In this document: one piece after another, positions 1-9,412 of the stretch
How the letters are laid out: the number at the start of each line of letters is the position of its first letter
Position numbering within the stretch: the first letter of the stretch is position 1
Assembly (NCBI GenBank): GCA_034522075.1
Contig: JAXHLO010000026.1
Span: 1 to 64,000 of the forward strand
From: UBA7803 sp034522075
GTDB lineage: Bacteria; Pseudomonadota; Gammaproteobacteria; Pseudomonadales; Azotimanducaceae
Direction of reading: 5' to 3'
Length of the DNA stretch: 64,000 nt
Notes under the pieces: model-generated
What the model was told of the DNA's origin: nothing
The model's database searches: none
What the model saw: the letters and a program-made list of their open reading frames with translations, nothing else
Made by a program: the position numbers and the translations under genes

Positions 1-17
1 AAAAGTGGAGTGTTTTA

Positions 18-1823
18 TTAGACAAGATCAAGACCCATAGCTTCAACGGGGTTCACATTTGGTTGTACGACAACCATCTGACCCTGATTAAACTGCGGGA
101 GTTGTTCACTAAACGCAGGCGGAACAAATACGTACGATTCGTGAACGACTGATTTAGCTGTAGATATATTTTTGTATTCATTTGGTTTGGACTTCACTAT
201 CTAGGTCAGCGGGATTTTGTGTTATAAAGTATAGTGAATTTATCTTTACGTCCACGTCTTGCGGCACGTCTAAATCTGTTTACAATTATATATTCTCGCG
301 TTGTTTTCAGGTTCTTGTAAGTATTCGTGTGCTTCATCTAAGGCAAGTAACATAGGCATACCTTTAATATGATCACTTGCGGGATTACTACTAACCTTGC
401 TTTAAGAATAATATACGATGAAAGTGCCTGGACTACAAGATTCTGTTGTTTTCCACGTAAGTGACCTGTTGTAATAACACTAACTTTATTTAGATGCAAA
501 TATTCTCTCAATAATATCGTCATCAGTAAATTTATTTGATGATTGATCGTCTTTATAATATTCGCTACGATCTGTTAATCTCCGTGCGGCAGCCTGAAAA
601 CAGATGCGTCTATAAGAATCTATCACCATCAATTAAATTGGGTCTTTTCTGTGTTTCTAACCAGTTACTTAAAGTTTGGTATGTTTCTTTACTTCTTTGA
701 CCACTAAAGTAATCGCCTATAATTTTATTAATCAATTGTCTTGTTGAATCACCAGGATCACCAGGCATCATAAGGTTGGGATAATCCTCAACTATACTAA
801 ACGAATAGTGAAATCAGTAACACCTAAAGATCCCGTATTAAGATTTTGCGTATTACTATCTCTAGTAACAGGAGCAAAGATTTCAAATTCCGTATCATCT
901 TTCGGTTCACCAATAGCACCATATTTCAAGACCTACCCGATTTTCAACAAGTTCTTTAACTCTATCTTCATCCCTCAGGATCTTGACCCATTTTAAACTA
1001 TATTCATCCTCAGGATCAATTATTGTTATCTAAGATTACGCTCTCTTGTAGTTTGATTTGTATTATTTTGCTCATCTGCTGGTATATCAATTTCATAAGC
1101 CTTACACTTTGCGATTTGTCTTAGTATATTTTTACTTGTATGTGTTTTGCCCGTTCCTGTTGAACCAGCAACTAATATATGTCTGAATATTGTGGGTTCT
1201 CCTTGATGCCCCGTTTTATAGAAAGCATTGGATTAAATGAATAGTCTCTTCGTGGATTGTCGATACTGGGTCTTTGTTGACCGCTTTAGGGAAATCTGTT
1301 CCAACAAAAATCCCATCTTCTCGTATATAGACCACATAGAAGAAATTCATTATTACTAACCTTATCTACTCGTACTGTTGGTCTGGGTGGCGTACTTACA
1401 AAATTACCCTCAAATTCTGATTCATCATTAAGTGAAATTTCCGCGATAGGTGAAATTTCTGCCAAGCAATCGGTACTGCTCTGCACCGAAGCTATCTGCA
1501 CTCGTAAACTGACGGTCATCTCGTTTCATTCCGTAAGATAATGACTCAACAGATGCTAGAAGCTGTTTATTAACCTCACGTTCGTCTTCATCTAAGTCAG
1601 GTCTGTAATATGGTATTCGTATGTAATCACCAACTTCAACTCTTTCTCGTTCGCTGGGTTCGATAACAGCGTATATTAGGTTCTCATTTCTACCTACTTT
1701 TAGACCCATATTCATCGCTGCAATGTGTCCTAGATATTTCTCTGGGATTGGATTTTTAAACGGTTCTGGTAGTTCATTACTACTTGAATTTATATTGTCT
1801 AATTCTTTATCTATATCTGTCAT
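18..1823 (-). pseudogene. herA: Archaeal HerA-type DNA helicase/ATPase, broken by many frameshifts
   Basis: HerA is a hexameric ATPase that works with NurA in archaeal DNA end resection. Joining frames on the minus strand gives about 600 codons from ATG 1823 to TAA 18-20. The N-terminus (1823-1450) is a HAS-barrel domain with GHIAAMNMGLKVGRNEN and VGDYIRIPYYRPD. Walker A GSTGTGKT lies at 1143-1166, IIDPEDEY follows, Walker B LDEAHEYL lies at 318-341, and RFRRAARRGRKDKF and TQNPADLD come next. The C-terminal motif is QGQMVVVQPNV. The wording is close to haloarchaeal HerA as I remember it. Frames change at about 1465, 1345, 1225, 1030 and several times below 1000, so no intact ORF exists. Every conserved block survives, which suggests indel sequencing errors more than biological decay. 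The start overlaps the nurA stop as ATGA. Base composition is far more AT-rich than the rest of the window. Confidence 0.8.
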
Positions 1824-2472
1824 AATTTATCACTTGTAATTTCTTTGTTCGTTAGTATCTTTATAGTCCTCTTCATTAATAAGATTTCGGACGCGATCCG
1901 AATATGTGTAGGTATACGAACTTCGTCAGCAATAACGATAGGTAATGGTTCTCTAAATTGTTTAATCATTTCATTAAGTGCTATATCTCTGAGCTTTTTG
2001 TAACTATTGTTATGGCCTATCGCACAAGAGGTAGGCATTCCAACACGATAGACAGTTGTCTGATTTGGAGGTTTTAAAAAGAAAGCACGTTTATAATCCT
2101 CAGCGGTCCCCAATTCCAAATGGATGTCTATATGCCTTTTAAGGGCGTAATCTTATCATATCCAGAGCCAATGTAGAATTTATGCTCAATATACCAAGGT
2201 GTGTATGATGTTGACGTTCCGTCGGATTTATTCTGCAACGCACTATTAAATAATACGCCAGTCATTAGACAGTGGTAAATCACGTAATGATATATCGTCA
2301 TTCTTATCGTTTATAGCATCTAAAATTCTGGTGGCGGAGTTTGTCTTTTGAACACCAAATACAGGATTATTTGACTTAACACAGTTATCGATTCCATTTA
2401 TATATGACTGTAAAATACTATATCTTATCACCCCAGTCATCAATTGGTGTATTTTTTGTTCTATTTAATCGA
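1820..2472 (-). pseudogene. nurA: Archaeal NurA nuclease, C-terminal part only, frameshifted
   Basis: NurA is the 5'-3' nuclease partner of HerA, usually encoded just upstream and coupled to it. The minus strand carries the C-terminal ~215 codons: TPIDDWGDK and SYINGIDNC (about 2440-2380), VFGVQKTNSATRI (about 2340), YTPWYIEHKFYIG (about 2190) and VYRVGMPTSCAIG followed by REPLPIVIADEVRIP (2060-1910). At least three frame changes are needed (near 2410, 2240 and 2125). The stop at 1820-1822 overlaps the HerA start. The 5' half is absent because the sequence switches to GC-rich bacterial DNA at about 2473. The identification rests on these motifs and the HerA partnership, since NurA is weakly conserved. 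Confidence 0.62.
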
Positions 2473-2482
2473 TCAACTGTCC
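2466..2482. other. Junction between AT-rich archaeal-like and GC-rich bacterial DNA
   Basis: Left of this point the sequence is AT-rich and encodes archaeal NurA. Right of it the sequence is GC-rich and encodes a bacterial TPR lipoprotein. Neither gene is complete at the join: NurA lacks its N-terminal half, and the lipoprotein stops at a TGA (2473-2475) immediately after a TPR-like IELYESLL segment. No transposase, att-like repeat or tRNA is visible. An assembly or ligation chimera is the simplest reading; lateral transfer is possible but less likely. Confidence 0.7.
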
Positions 2483-2823
2483 AGCAGCGATTCGTACAGC
2501 TCGATGGCGGCTTCGTAAGGTGCGCCGTCGCCGGCAATGTCACGGTCTTCACCCACACTCATGGACAGATCCGCCAGGCGTTTGCCCACCGCATGGTCTT
2601 CGCCGGGATCCGGCATGCGACCGTAGATACGCTCATAGGCGGCCATGACGTCCTCACGGCTCGGCGACTGCCGGGGCGGCGCGGGTAACTGCAGCGGCGG
2701 CAGCCCATCCACCACGTCGGCCACGTCCGGGCCGCGCGGGTCCATGACCCCGGGGGAACCGAACCAGCCGCAGCCCGCGGTGGCCAGACCGAGCGCCAGC
2801 ACCATCCGGCCGGGCAGCCTCAT
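2473..2823 (-). CDS. Lipoprotein with TPR-like start, truncated at the contig junction
   Basis: The product begins with a lipoprotein signal (LGLATAGCGWF, Cys about residue 18), a Pro-rich linker, and a helical segment ending in AIELYESLLDS that resembles the first helices of TPR proteins. Only 116 residues are present. The TGA stop at 2473-2475 lies exactly at the change to archaeal-like DNA, so the true protein is probably much longer (inference). The start at 2823 overlaps the stop of the upstream TPR gene as ATGA, so the two were translated together. It probably acts as a periplasmic scaffold attached to the outer membrane. Function unknown. Confidence 0.55.
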   Translation of the reverse strand: MRLPGRMVLALGLATAGCGWFGSPGVMDPRGPDVADVVDGLPPLQLPAPPRQSPSREDVMAAYERIYGRMPDPGEDHAVGKRLADLSMSVGEDRDIAGDGAPYEAAIELYESLLDS

Positions 2824-4683
2824 GAGCCGCCCGCCTGGCCGTCGCCGGCAGCGGCCAGCTGATCGGTGGCCCGGGCGACGGCGATCCGGGCGGTGAGCAG
2901 ATAGCGCTCGGTGCGCGCCATGTCCTCGCGCAGTCCGCGCTGCAGAGCATCGGCAAGCACCTCGCGGCGCGAGTCGAGCGCCGCAGCCACCCGTTCTCCC
3001 ACCTGATCGGCGCGCTCCGCCAGCAGCAGAAAATCACTCTCCACGCCGGCCGCAAAGCGCGACTCCGCTTCCGCCAGGCGCGCTATCCGGGCATCCACCG
3101 CAGCCAGCAGGGCACGATTCTCGTCCAGGCTCTTATGCAGGGTGCGTACCCGCGCGCTGCGCTCGTCGGCAACCTGCCAGAACACCACACCCATGAGACG
3201 GCGCAGGCGCGCCTCGAACTGCGGCCGCTCGTCCTGCGGCATATGCCGGGCGGCGAGCTCAGCCATGTCCGCCAGCTCGGTGATCAGCTCACGTTCCGAC
3301 TCGTCGGCCAGGCGCAGCAGCCAGGCGGGCTCCATACGCGCCGGCTGACTGCGCAGTTCCGCCAGCGTGCTCTCCAGCTCTGCCACCCGGCGGCCCAGGG
3401 CGTCGCGGCGGTCTGGCAGGGCCTCTTCCTCCAGCAGTTCGCGCGCTGCGGCGCTGCGCCGCCGCTGCTCCCGGGTCACCCCGGCATACGCATCCACGCG
3501 CGCCGGCAGGCGCTCCAGCCAGGCTGCCATGGCATTCAGTTCCCGCCACTCCACCATGACCTGATGGACGTCTTCTCCGGCCAGCCACGACAGCCAGGAT
3601 TGCTCGCCGAGGCGCTCATCGAGGCGGCCCAGCGCGCGGCTGCGGGCGGTCTCGTCAGGCTCGGCAAAGACCTCGAGCAGGGCGTCGACCCAGAGCGGAT
3701 CCCGGGCCCGGGAGGAGACGTCCTGCAGAGCCGTCAGCCGTGCCTCGAACGCCTGCTCCGCATCCCGATAGCGCTGCAATGCATGGGCCGGGGAGGCCAG
3801 CCGCTCCAGGCTCATGGGCAGCCCCAGCCGCGCCACGGCGTGACCCTCACTCCAGCCATCCTGCTCGAGCAGGGTCAGCCAGATCCGGGCGGCCAGCTCG
3901 TGCTCGGCGCGCTGCATGGCCAGCTTGCCGTAGCCGGCCAGAGCCATGTCGCGGTAACGGCCCGCCGCCGGCAGGGTCCCCAGAACGCTGCGGACATCCA
4001 CATCCGCACCGGTCCGGGCGGCGGTCATGGCCAGGGCCAGACGGCCACGCTGCACCAGATCCCAGCTCTCGGCGTCGTGGGCCTGCAGATCCGCCAGGGT
4101 TCTGAAGGTATCCTGGGAAGCCGCAGCGTCACCGGCCTGACGCTGGGCGACGCCCAGATTGAACAAGCCATAGGCACGGTAGGTGTCGCGCGGCGGCAGC
4201 TCCGCCAGAAGTTGCCCGGCCGCTGCAAAATCTTCCCGTGCCAGCGCCCCTTCAGCGCGCATGAAGGTGACCTCGGGATGGCGCCGCTGGCGGCCCAGCC
4301 AGGTAGCACCGAGATCGACTTCGGCAAGCCGTTCTTCCATGGCGCTCCAGCGGCCGCGCCGGTAGTGCTCACGCGCCAGGTGAAAGGCCAGACGCATGCG
4401 GTCCAGATCGGTCAGCTCGGCCTGATCCACGGCCTCGAACGTGCGGGCCGCGGTGCGGTACATGCCCTGTTGGAAGGCGAAGCTGCCCTTGGCCAGCTCG
4501 AAGCGCAACGGATCATCGCCGACACGCCCCTGACGCTGCGCCACCAGCACGTCGAGCAGCGCCTGCTCGTAGTCCTGCTGGTAATAGGCATAGAGCGCCG
4601 TGCCGTATGAGCTCGTCGATGCTCCTGGCTGCGGGTCCGGAAAGCAGACAGGTGAACAGTATGTCGCAGAGGATAGCTTTCAT
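2820..4683 (-). CDS. Exported TPR/coiled-coil protein, frameshifted near its start
   Basis: Long helical-repeat protein (about 620 codons) with several TPR-like units such as KGSFAFQQGMYRTAARTFEAV and YGLFNLGVAQRQAGDAAASQ (residues ~60-300), then a charged, probably coiled-coil C-terminal half (repeated LEx/ARx patterns around residues 370-600). The likely start is ATG 4683 (MKAILCDILFTCLLSGPAA, a signal peptide). One base appears to be missing near 4604, because ALYAYYQQDYEQALLD only reads on in the next frame. It lies in a minus-strand run with the redoxin and the unknown exported protein upstream and the lipoprotein downstream, suggesting one envelope complex. The specific role is not recognisable. 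Confidence 0.6.
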
Positions 4684-4705
4684 GGTCCCGCTCCCCGGCG
4701 CCTGC

Positions 4706-5235
4706 TCAGTTGCTGACCGCCGCGGAAAACTCTGGCTGGTACTTGCTTTCCGAGTCGCGGATGGCGAGCTCGATGAAGGTGGGTTCGAACGACTTCTCGA
4801 ACTCCACCGTGGCAGCGCGCCGGTAGTCCCGTTCGCTGGGACCGCGGCCCGTGAAGAATGCGTGAGCGGTACCGGCACTGCTTCGTCGGTTGCCGGATTG
4901 AGCTTCTGCACCCCGCCGCGCAGCAGCGCGTCCAGCTGACGGTCGGTGTACAGATGATGGGTGACCTCTTCGCCGTCGAGCTTCACGGTCACCGCATCGA
5001 GCTGGAAGAATTCGCCCACGTCCATGGACAGAAAGACGGCGACCTGCGAGCTCGCCGGGAACAGCAGATCCTCTTCCAGGATCACCAGATCACGCTTGAG
5101 GCTCAGCAGTTCCTGTTTGACCGCCTGGGTCTCCGGCGAGCACCGCGTGCGTCCCGGCTCGGCGCCGGCGTGTGCGGCCATGGCCGCCGCCGTGAAACAC
5201 CAGATCAGCAATGTCCTGCGCATGATCACGATCAA
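4706..5235 (-). CDS. Exported protein of unknown function, frameshifted
   Basis: About 176 codons. A signal peptide (MRRTLLIWCFTAAAMAAHAGA from the ATG at 5223; an upstream ATG at 5235 is also in frame) is followed by a region predicting a helix (QELLSLKRDLVILEEDLLFP) and a beta-rich part (QVAVFLSMDVGEFFQLDAVTVKLDGEEV). Near 4858 one base seems missing: the continuation FFTGRGPSERDYRRAATVEFE reads in another frame and ends at TGA 4706-4708, 22 nt before the TPR gene. I do not recognise the family. Its place between the redoxin and the TPR genes suggests a shared periplasmic function. Confidence 0.5.
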
Positions 5236-5259
5236 TCCTTGTATACGTTGGCTGAGCGG

Positions 5260-5775
5260 TTACTCGCGAATCAACTCCCGGACCACCTCGACGTACTTGG
5301 CTTCGTCGCCGGGCTTGTAGCCGCGGTGGATGTAGCGGACCACACCGTCCCGGTCGAGGACGATGGTGCTGGGCATGGCCTCGAGCTTGTAGAGTTCACT
5401 GACCTGCTGGCCCTCATCGATGAGCACCGGGAAAGTCACGGGAATCTTGTCGATGAGTGCGCGGGCCGGCGCCTCCTCACCTTCCACATTGATGCCGAGT
5501 ACGGCAAAACCGGTATCCACATAGCGCTGGTGGAGCCGGTCGAGCAGCGGCATCTCCTGGCGGCACGGTCCGGGCCGCCGGCTCGCCAGAAGTTGATGGG
5601 CGCGACCTGGCGCGATCTCATCCAGGCGCAGATTAGAGCCCTCCAGGCTCTTCAGCGTGAAGTCCGGCGCTGTGTCCTGAATGGTGACGGCACCGGCCGG
5701 CGCGGCCAGCATGGCGACGAACAGACCCGTGAGCGCGGGCCGGAGGAAAGCCCTGAGGCGGCTGCTGTCGATCAT
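5260..5775 (-). CDS. TlpA/ResA-like thiol-disulfide redoxin with damaged CxxC region
   Basis: Periplasmic thioredoxin-fold protein: signal peptide (LTGLFVAMLAAPAGA), then PDFTLKSLEG, QEMPLLDRLHQRYVDTGFAVLGINVEGE, FPVLIDEGQQVSELY, MPSTIVLDRDGVVRYIHRGY, all typical of TlpA/ResA proteins. The expected INFWASWCGPC motif reads here as a shifted HQLLASRRPGPC. The adjacent frame contains INFW (near 5600), and more than one indel around 5565-5600 must be assumed to restore CxxC. This is probably sequence error, but true loss of the first Cys cannot be excluded. ATG 5775 is preferred over 5796 because GGAG lies 8 nt upstream. It probably reduces or carries disulfides for the neighbouring envelope proteins. 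Confidence 0.68.
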   Translation of the reverse strand: MIDSSRLRAFLRPALTGLFVAMLAAPAGAVTIQDTAPDFTLKSLEGSNLRLDEIAPGRAHQLLASRRPGPCRQEMPLLDRLHQRYVDTGFAVLGINVEGEEAPARALIDKIPVTFPVLIDEGQQVSELYKLEAMPSTIVLDRDGVVRYIHRGYKPGDEAKYVEVVRELIRE

Positions 5776-6066
5776 TGAGTATCTCCGCTGCATCAATTGA
5801 GTAACCGGTCCCGGCGTTCAGGCCGGGATCCGCAAGGGGCCGGAACCGCCGACTGCACGGCACCCGATACTGCTGGGACCGACGGCGCTTCCGACGCAAC
5901 CTGAGTCACGGCAGACCGTGTCGAGTCGTGTCCTGGGCGGGCCGCTTCCGGCGGCCTGCTGAACTTTCTGAAGGTGAACCCTACTGGAGCGGCGGCCGGG
6001 GCGATGTGGCGGAAGTCACGTTTCCCCGCCGCCCGGAGGCAGCCCGGCGGGGAACTGAGACGTGGG
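5776..6066. other. Gene-poor spacer between apbE-like and redoxin genes
   Basis: About 290 bases with no convincing gene. A GC-rich hairpin (CCCCGCCG...CGGCGGGG, 6025-6054) could end the apbE-like transcript but has no T-run. A frameshifted small gene cannot be excluded, because the surrounding sequence contains indels. Confidence 0.4.
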
Positions 6067-7053
6067 TCAAAGGCCGCCGTCGGCGGCTTGCAGCAGATCC
6101 GCGGAGTAACGCAGGCGGCCGCTGGCGTCGATGATGATGGCATCGATACCGGGCATGTCGTCGATGAGTGCCAGACCGCGCTCGGGGCCGAGCACGAAGA
6201 CACTGGTGGACAGGGCGTCGGTAAAGGTAGCGTCGGGGCCGAGAATGGTCACGCTCCAGGCATCCCGCGCCGAGCGTCCGGTAGCCGGGTCGAGAATATG
6301 ATGATAGCGAACGCCGTCCTCCTCGAAGAAGCGCTCGTAATCGCCGGAGGTGGATACAGCGGTATCCGTCAGCGGCAGCACGGCGGCCATGGCATCCGCG
6401 TCCCGTGGATCGCGGATGCCGCGCCGCGGCTCGACACCGCGATCGCCGAGATGTCGAGATTCCGCCGGCGAACACGCTGGCCTGTCGAGCGCGGGGCAGC
6501 GGCGGCTCGATGAGCAGTACGCATAGCCCTTGGCGATGCCGCCGAGATCCACATGGACCTGGGGATGGGCATAACGCACCCGGGGGCCATCGGGGTCGAG
6601 TTCCACGTAGCGGTAGTCGATGGCTTCCACGGCCTCGTCGAAGCGCGCTGGGTCCGGACGTTTGCCGGCTCGATAGTCGTAGTAGCGACCGACGGATGCA
6701 TAGGTAACGTCGAACGCGCCCTCGGTCAGCTCGGATACCCGGCGGCTGCGTTCGAGCAGGTCGTACAGCTCGGCGGACACCGGCGCCCAGCCTTGCGCGG
6801 CCTGCCGGTTGAGGGCCGACAGCTCACTGCTGTCCCGGTGGGTGCTGTAGGCATGATCGATGCGGCGCATCTCCGCCATGACCGCGTCGAGCAGGTCCTG
6901 CGCCGCTGCGGCATCGTGGTGCCACAGTTCGGCCTGCACGCGGGTGCCCATGATGTCCTGAGCATCCCGGTACCAGTCCGCGTGCACCGGCCAGGCGGCG
7001 CCCAGCACGATCACCGAGACCGCCGCGGACCAGATTGAAAAGCAGCGCTTCAT
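6067..7053 (-). CDS. apbE: FAD:protein FMN transferase (ApbE family), frameshifted
   Basis: ApbE transfers FMN from FAD to a Thr of target flavoproteins (for example Rnf/Nqr subunits) in the periplasm. Visible: a signal peptide from ATG 7053 (SIWSAAVSVIVLGAAWPVHA), MGTRVQAELW, SELSALNR, GAFDVTYASVG, VHVDLGGIAKGYA (FAD-binding region, about residue 165), then DTAVSTSGDYERFF and YHHILDPATGRSA with the usual metal and substrate residues, and ATFTDALSTSVFVLG near the C-terminus. Between KGYA and the RDPRDADAMA block (about 6410-6530) the frame is lost at least twice and the expected NAGGD segment is scrambled. Because both flanks are well conserved, I infer sequencing indels. Confidence 0.75.
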   Translation of the reverse strand: MKRCFSIWSAAVSVIVLGAAWPVHADWYRDAQDIMGTRVQAELWHHDAAAAQDLLDAVMAEMRRIDHAYSTHRDSSELSALNRQAAQGWAPVSAELYDLLERSRRVSELTEGAFDVTYASVGRYYDYRAGKRPDPARFDEAVEAIDYRYVELDPDGPRVRYAHPQVHVDLGGIAKGYAYCSSSRRCPALDRPACSPAESRHLGDRGVEPRRGIRDPRDADAMAAVLPLTDTAVSTSGDYERFFEEDGVRYHHILDPATGRSARDAWSVTILGPDATFTDALSTSVFVLGPERGLALIDDMPGIDAIIIDASGRLRYSADLLQAADGGL

Positions 7054-7093
7054 GCAGCAAGCGTAGTCCGGATTGCGCAGCCGTGATGCCCGC

Positions 7094-8269
7094 CTAAGCC
7101 GGCTCGCACAACTCCGCCGCCAGGCTGGATATGGCCACACCGCGGCGCGCCTGACGAATGGGATTGCGGTCGTGGCCGCTGGTCACATAGCCCAGCGACA
7201 GCCCACTGGCTGGATCCACCCAGGCGAGCTGGCCGCCGGCACCGTTGTGGCCGAACGACTCCGGCGAGTTGGGGCGCCCGAAACCGCGCAGGTGCCGGTC
7301 TTCGCCGCCGGCAATGATGAGACCCAGCGCCCGGTTGGCCAGCATGCCGAACACCGGATCACGCAGGTCGCCGCTGCGCACCCGCCGGGCGCTGGCCAGC
7401 AGCGCCGGCGGCCACACCGTGGCGCCGCCCAGGCCGCCGTGCAGCAGGCCCTGATAGAACAGGGCCAGCGCCGCCGCGCTCATGATGCCGCCGCCGCCGG
7501 GGACGCCCACGGCACGGAACTCCGGCCGGTTGAAATTGAGCACGGCTTCTTCGGTCACCTCGGTTTGCGGCGGCTGGGGGATCCCCAGCTTAGCGTAATC
7601 CTCCGGGGTGGCCGGCTCTCCCACATGCGCGCACGGCACCACCCGGTGATTCTCATGCTCCGGCAGGCCCACGTAGAAGTCTTTCAGACCCAGGGGTTCC
7701 ACCACGCGCCGGCGGATGAAATCGCGGAAATCCATACCGCTGCGGCGTTCGATGATCTCCGCCACGACCCACATGGTGGCCGTGGGGTGGTACTCGAAGC
7801 GGCTGCCCGGCTCCCACATCAGCCGCCACTGAGCGAAACGCTGCAACCGCCGATCCCGGTCGGGCCACTCCAGGGGACGGAACGGCGCATGGGGAAATCC
7901 CGCCGTATGGGTGAAGAGCTGCTGCACGATCACGGCGTCTTTGCCGTTGCTGGCGAACTCGGGAATGATGTCGGCCACCCGCTCGCCCTCGTCGAGCAGG
8001 CCGTCGTCCATGAGCAGCCAGGCTGCCGACGAAATAACCGCCTTGGTGGCGGAGAACACGCTGATCATGCTGTCCGCGCCGGCATCACCGAAGGTGGCGG
8101 ACAGCGCCACCTGGCCGTTGCGCGCCACCGCCACCTGCACCGCCGGCAGCAGCCCCTCGTCCACTTCCCGGCGGACGCGCTCGAGAAAACCGGTGACCCG
8201 GTCCGGATTCAGACCCGCTGCCCGGGCGCGTGCCATGTCCTCTGCCGACAGCACCGAATTCGCTCCCAT
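7094..8269 (-). CDS. Serine hydrolase of the class C beta-lactamase/esterase family
   Basis: A 391-aa cytoplasmic member of the beta-lactamase-related serine hydrolases (pfam Beta-lactamase; esterases, peptidases, lactonases). The nucleophile motif S-x-x-K is SATK (about residue 73, in FSATKAVISSAAWLLMDDG), the second motif Tyr is in EYHPTATMW, and QLFTHTAGFPH and HNGAGGQLAWVDPASGLSLGYV are the usual late blocks. No signal peptide, which argues against antibiotic resistance and for an intracellular esterase role. It is transcribed away from the cysteine-synthase-like gene, with 150 bp between their starts. Substrate unknown. Confidence 0.82.
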   Translation of the reverse strand: MGANSVLSAEDMARARAAGLNPDRVTGFLERVRREVDEGLLPAVQVAVARNGQVALSATFGDAGADSMISVFSATKAVISSAAWLLMDDGLLDEGERVADIIPEFASNGKDAVIVQQLFTHTAGFPHAPFRPLEWPDRDRRLQRFAQWRLMWEPGSRFEYHPTATMWVVAEIIERRSGMDFRDFIRRRVVEPLGLKDFYVGLPEHENHRVVPCAHVGEPATPEDYAKLGIPQPPQTEVTEEAVLNFNRPEFRAVGVPGGGGIMSAAALALFYQGLLHGGLGGATVWPPALLASARRVRSGDLRDPVFGMLANRALGLIIAGGEDRHLRGFGRPNSPESFGHNGAGGQLAWVDPASGLSLGYVTSGHDRNPIRQARRGVAISSLAAELCEPA

Positions 8270-8419
8270 GAAGTCTCCCCCAATTGTTGCAGCGGGCCAC
8301 CCGCCCGCTTTCGCTGGTCCGGATCATTGCAGACCAGGTCCCGCCCAGGCAAACGTTGCCGCGTCTGAGCAGTGGCAAAATCCGCTAGAATCCCTGGCTT
8401 CACGGAGGCGGAGTTGACG

Positions 8420-9412
8420 ATGCAGCTCAGAGAGGGATTCGACGGCACCATCGGCGGCACACCGCTGATCCGCCTGCCCGGACTGTGCGCCGAAACCGGT
8501 TGCGAGATTCTCGGCAAAGCCGAATTCCTCAACCCCGGCGGCTCGGTCAAAGACCGCGCGGCGCTGTGGATGGTGCGCGAGCATGAACGCAGCGGGGCCC
8601 TGACGGCAGGCGGCACCGTGGTGGAGGGGACCGCCGGCAACACCGGCATTGGCCTGGTGCACGTCTGCAACGCCCGCGGCTATCGCTGCATCATCTATAT
8701 GCCGGACAACCAGTCCCGGGAGAAAGTGGCCCTGCTCGAGACTCTGGGTGCCGAGGTCCGTCAGGTGCCTGCGGTGCCCTACAAAGATCCCATGAACTAT
8801 CAGAAGCAGGCCGGCCGCTGTGCGGACAGCCTGCCGGATGCGGTGTGGGCCAATCAATTCGACAACGTGGCCAATCGCCAGGCCCACGTCGAAGGTACCG
8901 GGCCGGAAATCTGGGCGCAGACCGACGGCCGGCTGGATGCCTTCGTCGCGGCTACCGGCACCGGCGGCACCCTGGCCGGCGTGAGCCGCTACCTGAAAGG
9001 TCAGCGCGGCGACATTCGCATCGTCCTGGCGGACCCCATGGGCAGCGCCCTGTACCACTGGGTCAAGGACGGCGAAGCACGCATGAGTAAGGGGCCTTCC
9101 ATCACCGAAGGCATCGGCAACTCCCGGGTCACGGCAAATCTGGCCGACACCGGGATCGACGACGCCGTGCAGGTAGGTGATCAGGACATGGTGGACATGG
9201 TTTACCGGCAGATGCACGAGGAGGGCTGGTTCTTCGGTTCGAGCACCGGCATCAATCTGTGCGCGGCGGTGGCCACGGCCCGGCAGATGGGCCCCGGCCA
9301 TACCATCGTCACGGTGTTGTGCGACGGCGGCGGCCGCTACCAGTCGCGTCTGTTCAATCCGGACTTTCTCGGCGGGAAAGGGCTGCGCGTGCCCGCAGCT
9401 AACGCCCGCTGA
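8420..9412 (+). CDS. PLP-dependent cysteine synthase family enzyme
   Basis: A 330-aa fold-type II PLP enzyme close to cysteine synthase/cystathionine beta-synthase. Lys44 in NPGGSVKDRAA should form the Schiff base, EGTAGNTGIGLV binds substrate, GTGGT (about 178-182) holds the PLP phosphate, and VTVLCDGGGRYQSRLF is the late active-site block. The expected reaction is O-acetylserine (or a related beta-substituted amino acid) plus sulfide to cysteine. ATG 8420 is chosen over the in-frame 8372 because GGAGG lies about 10 nt upstream and homologues begin just before GNTPLI-like residues. It converges on the enoyl-CoA hydratase, and the two stop regions overlap by 14 bp. CysK versus CysM cannot be decided by eye. 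Confidence 0.85.
   Translation: MQLREGFDGTIGGTPLIRLPGLCAETGCEILGKAEFLNPGGSVKDRAALWMVREHERSGALTAGGTVVEGTAGNTGIGLVHVCNARGYRCIIYMPDNQSREKVALLETLGAEVRQVPAVPYKDPMNYQKQAGRCADSLPDAVWANQFDNVANRQAHVEGTGPEIWAQTDGRLDAFVAATGTGGTLAGVSRYLKGQRGDIRIVLADPMGSALYHWVKDGEARMSKGPSITEGIGNSRVTANLADTGIDDAVQVGDQDMVDMVYRQMHEEGWFFGSSTGINLCAAVATARQMGPGHTIVTVLCDGGGRYQSRLFNPDFLGGKGLRVPAANAR

Noticed and set aside
3135..4610. Long open frame (491 codons) on the plus strand opposite the TPR gene
   Set aside because: It is the antisense of a clear TPR protein with an His/Gln/Arg-rich composition typical of shadow frames in GC-rich DNA.
7094..8269. Antibiotic-resistance beta-lactamase
   Set aside because: The SxxK serine-hydrolase fold is present, but the protein lacks a signal peptide and resembles intracellular esterases, so a resistance role is not supported.
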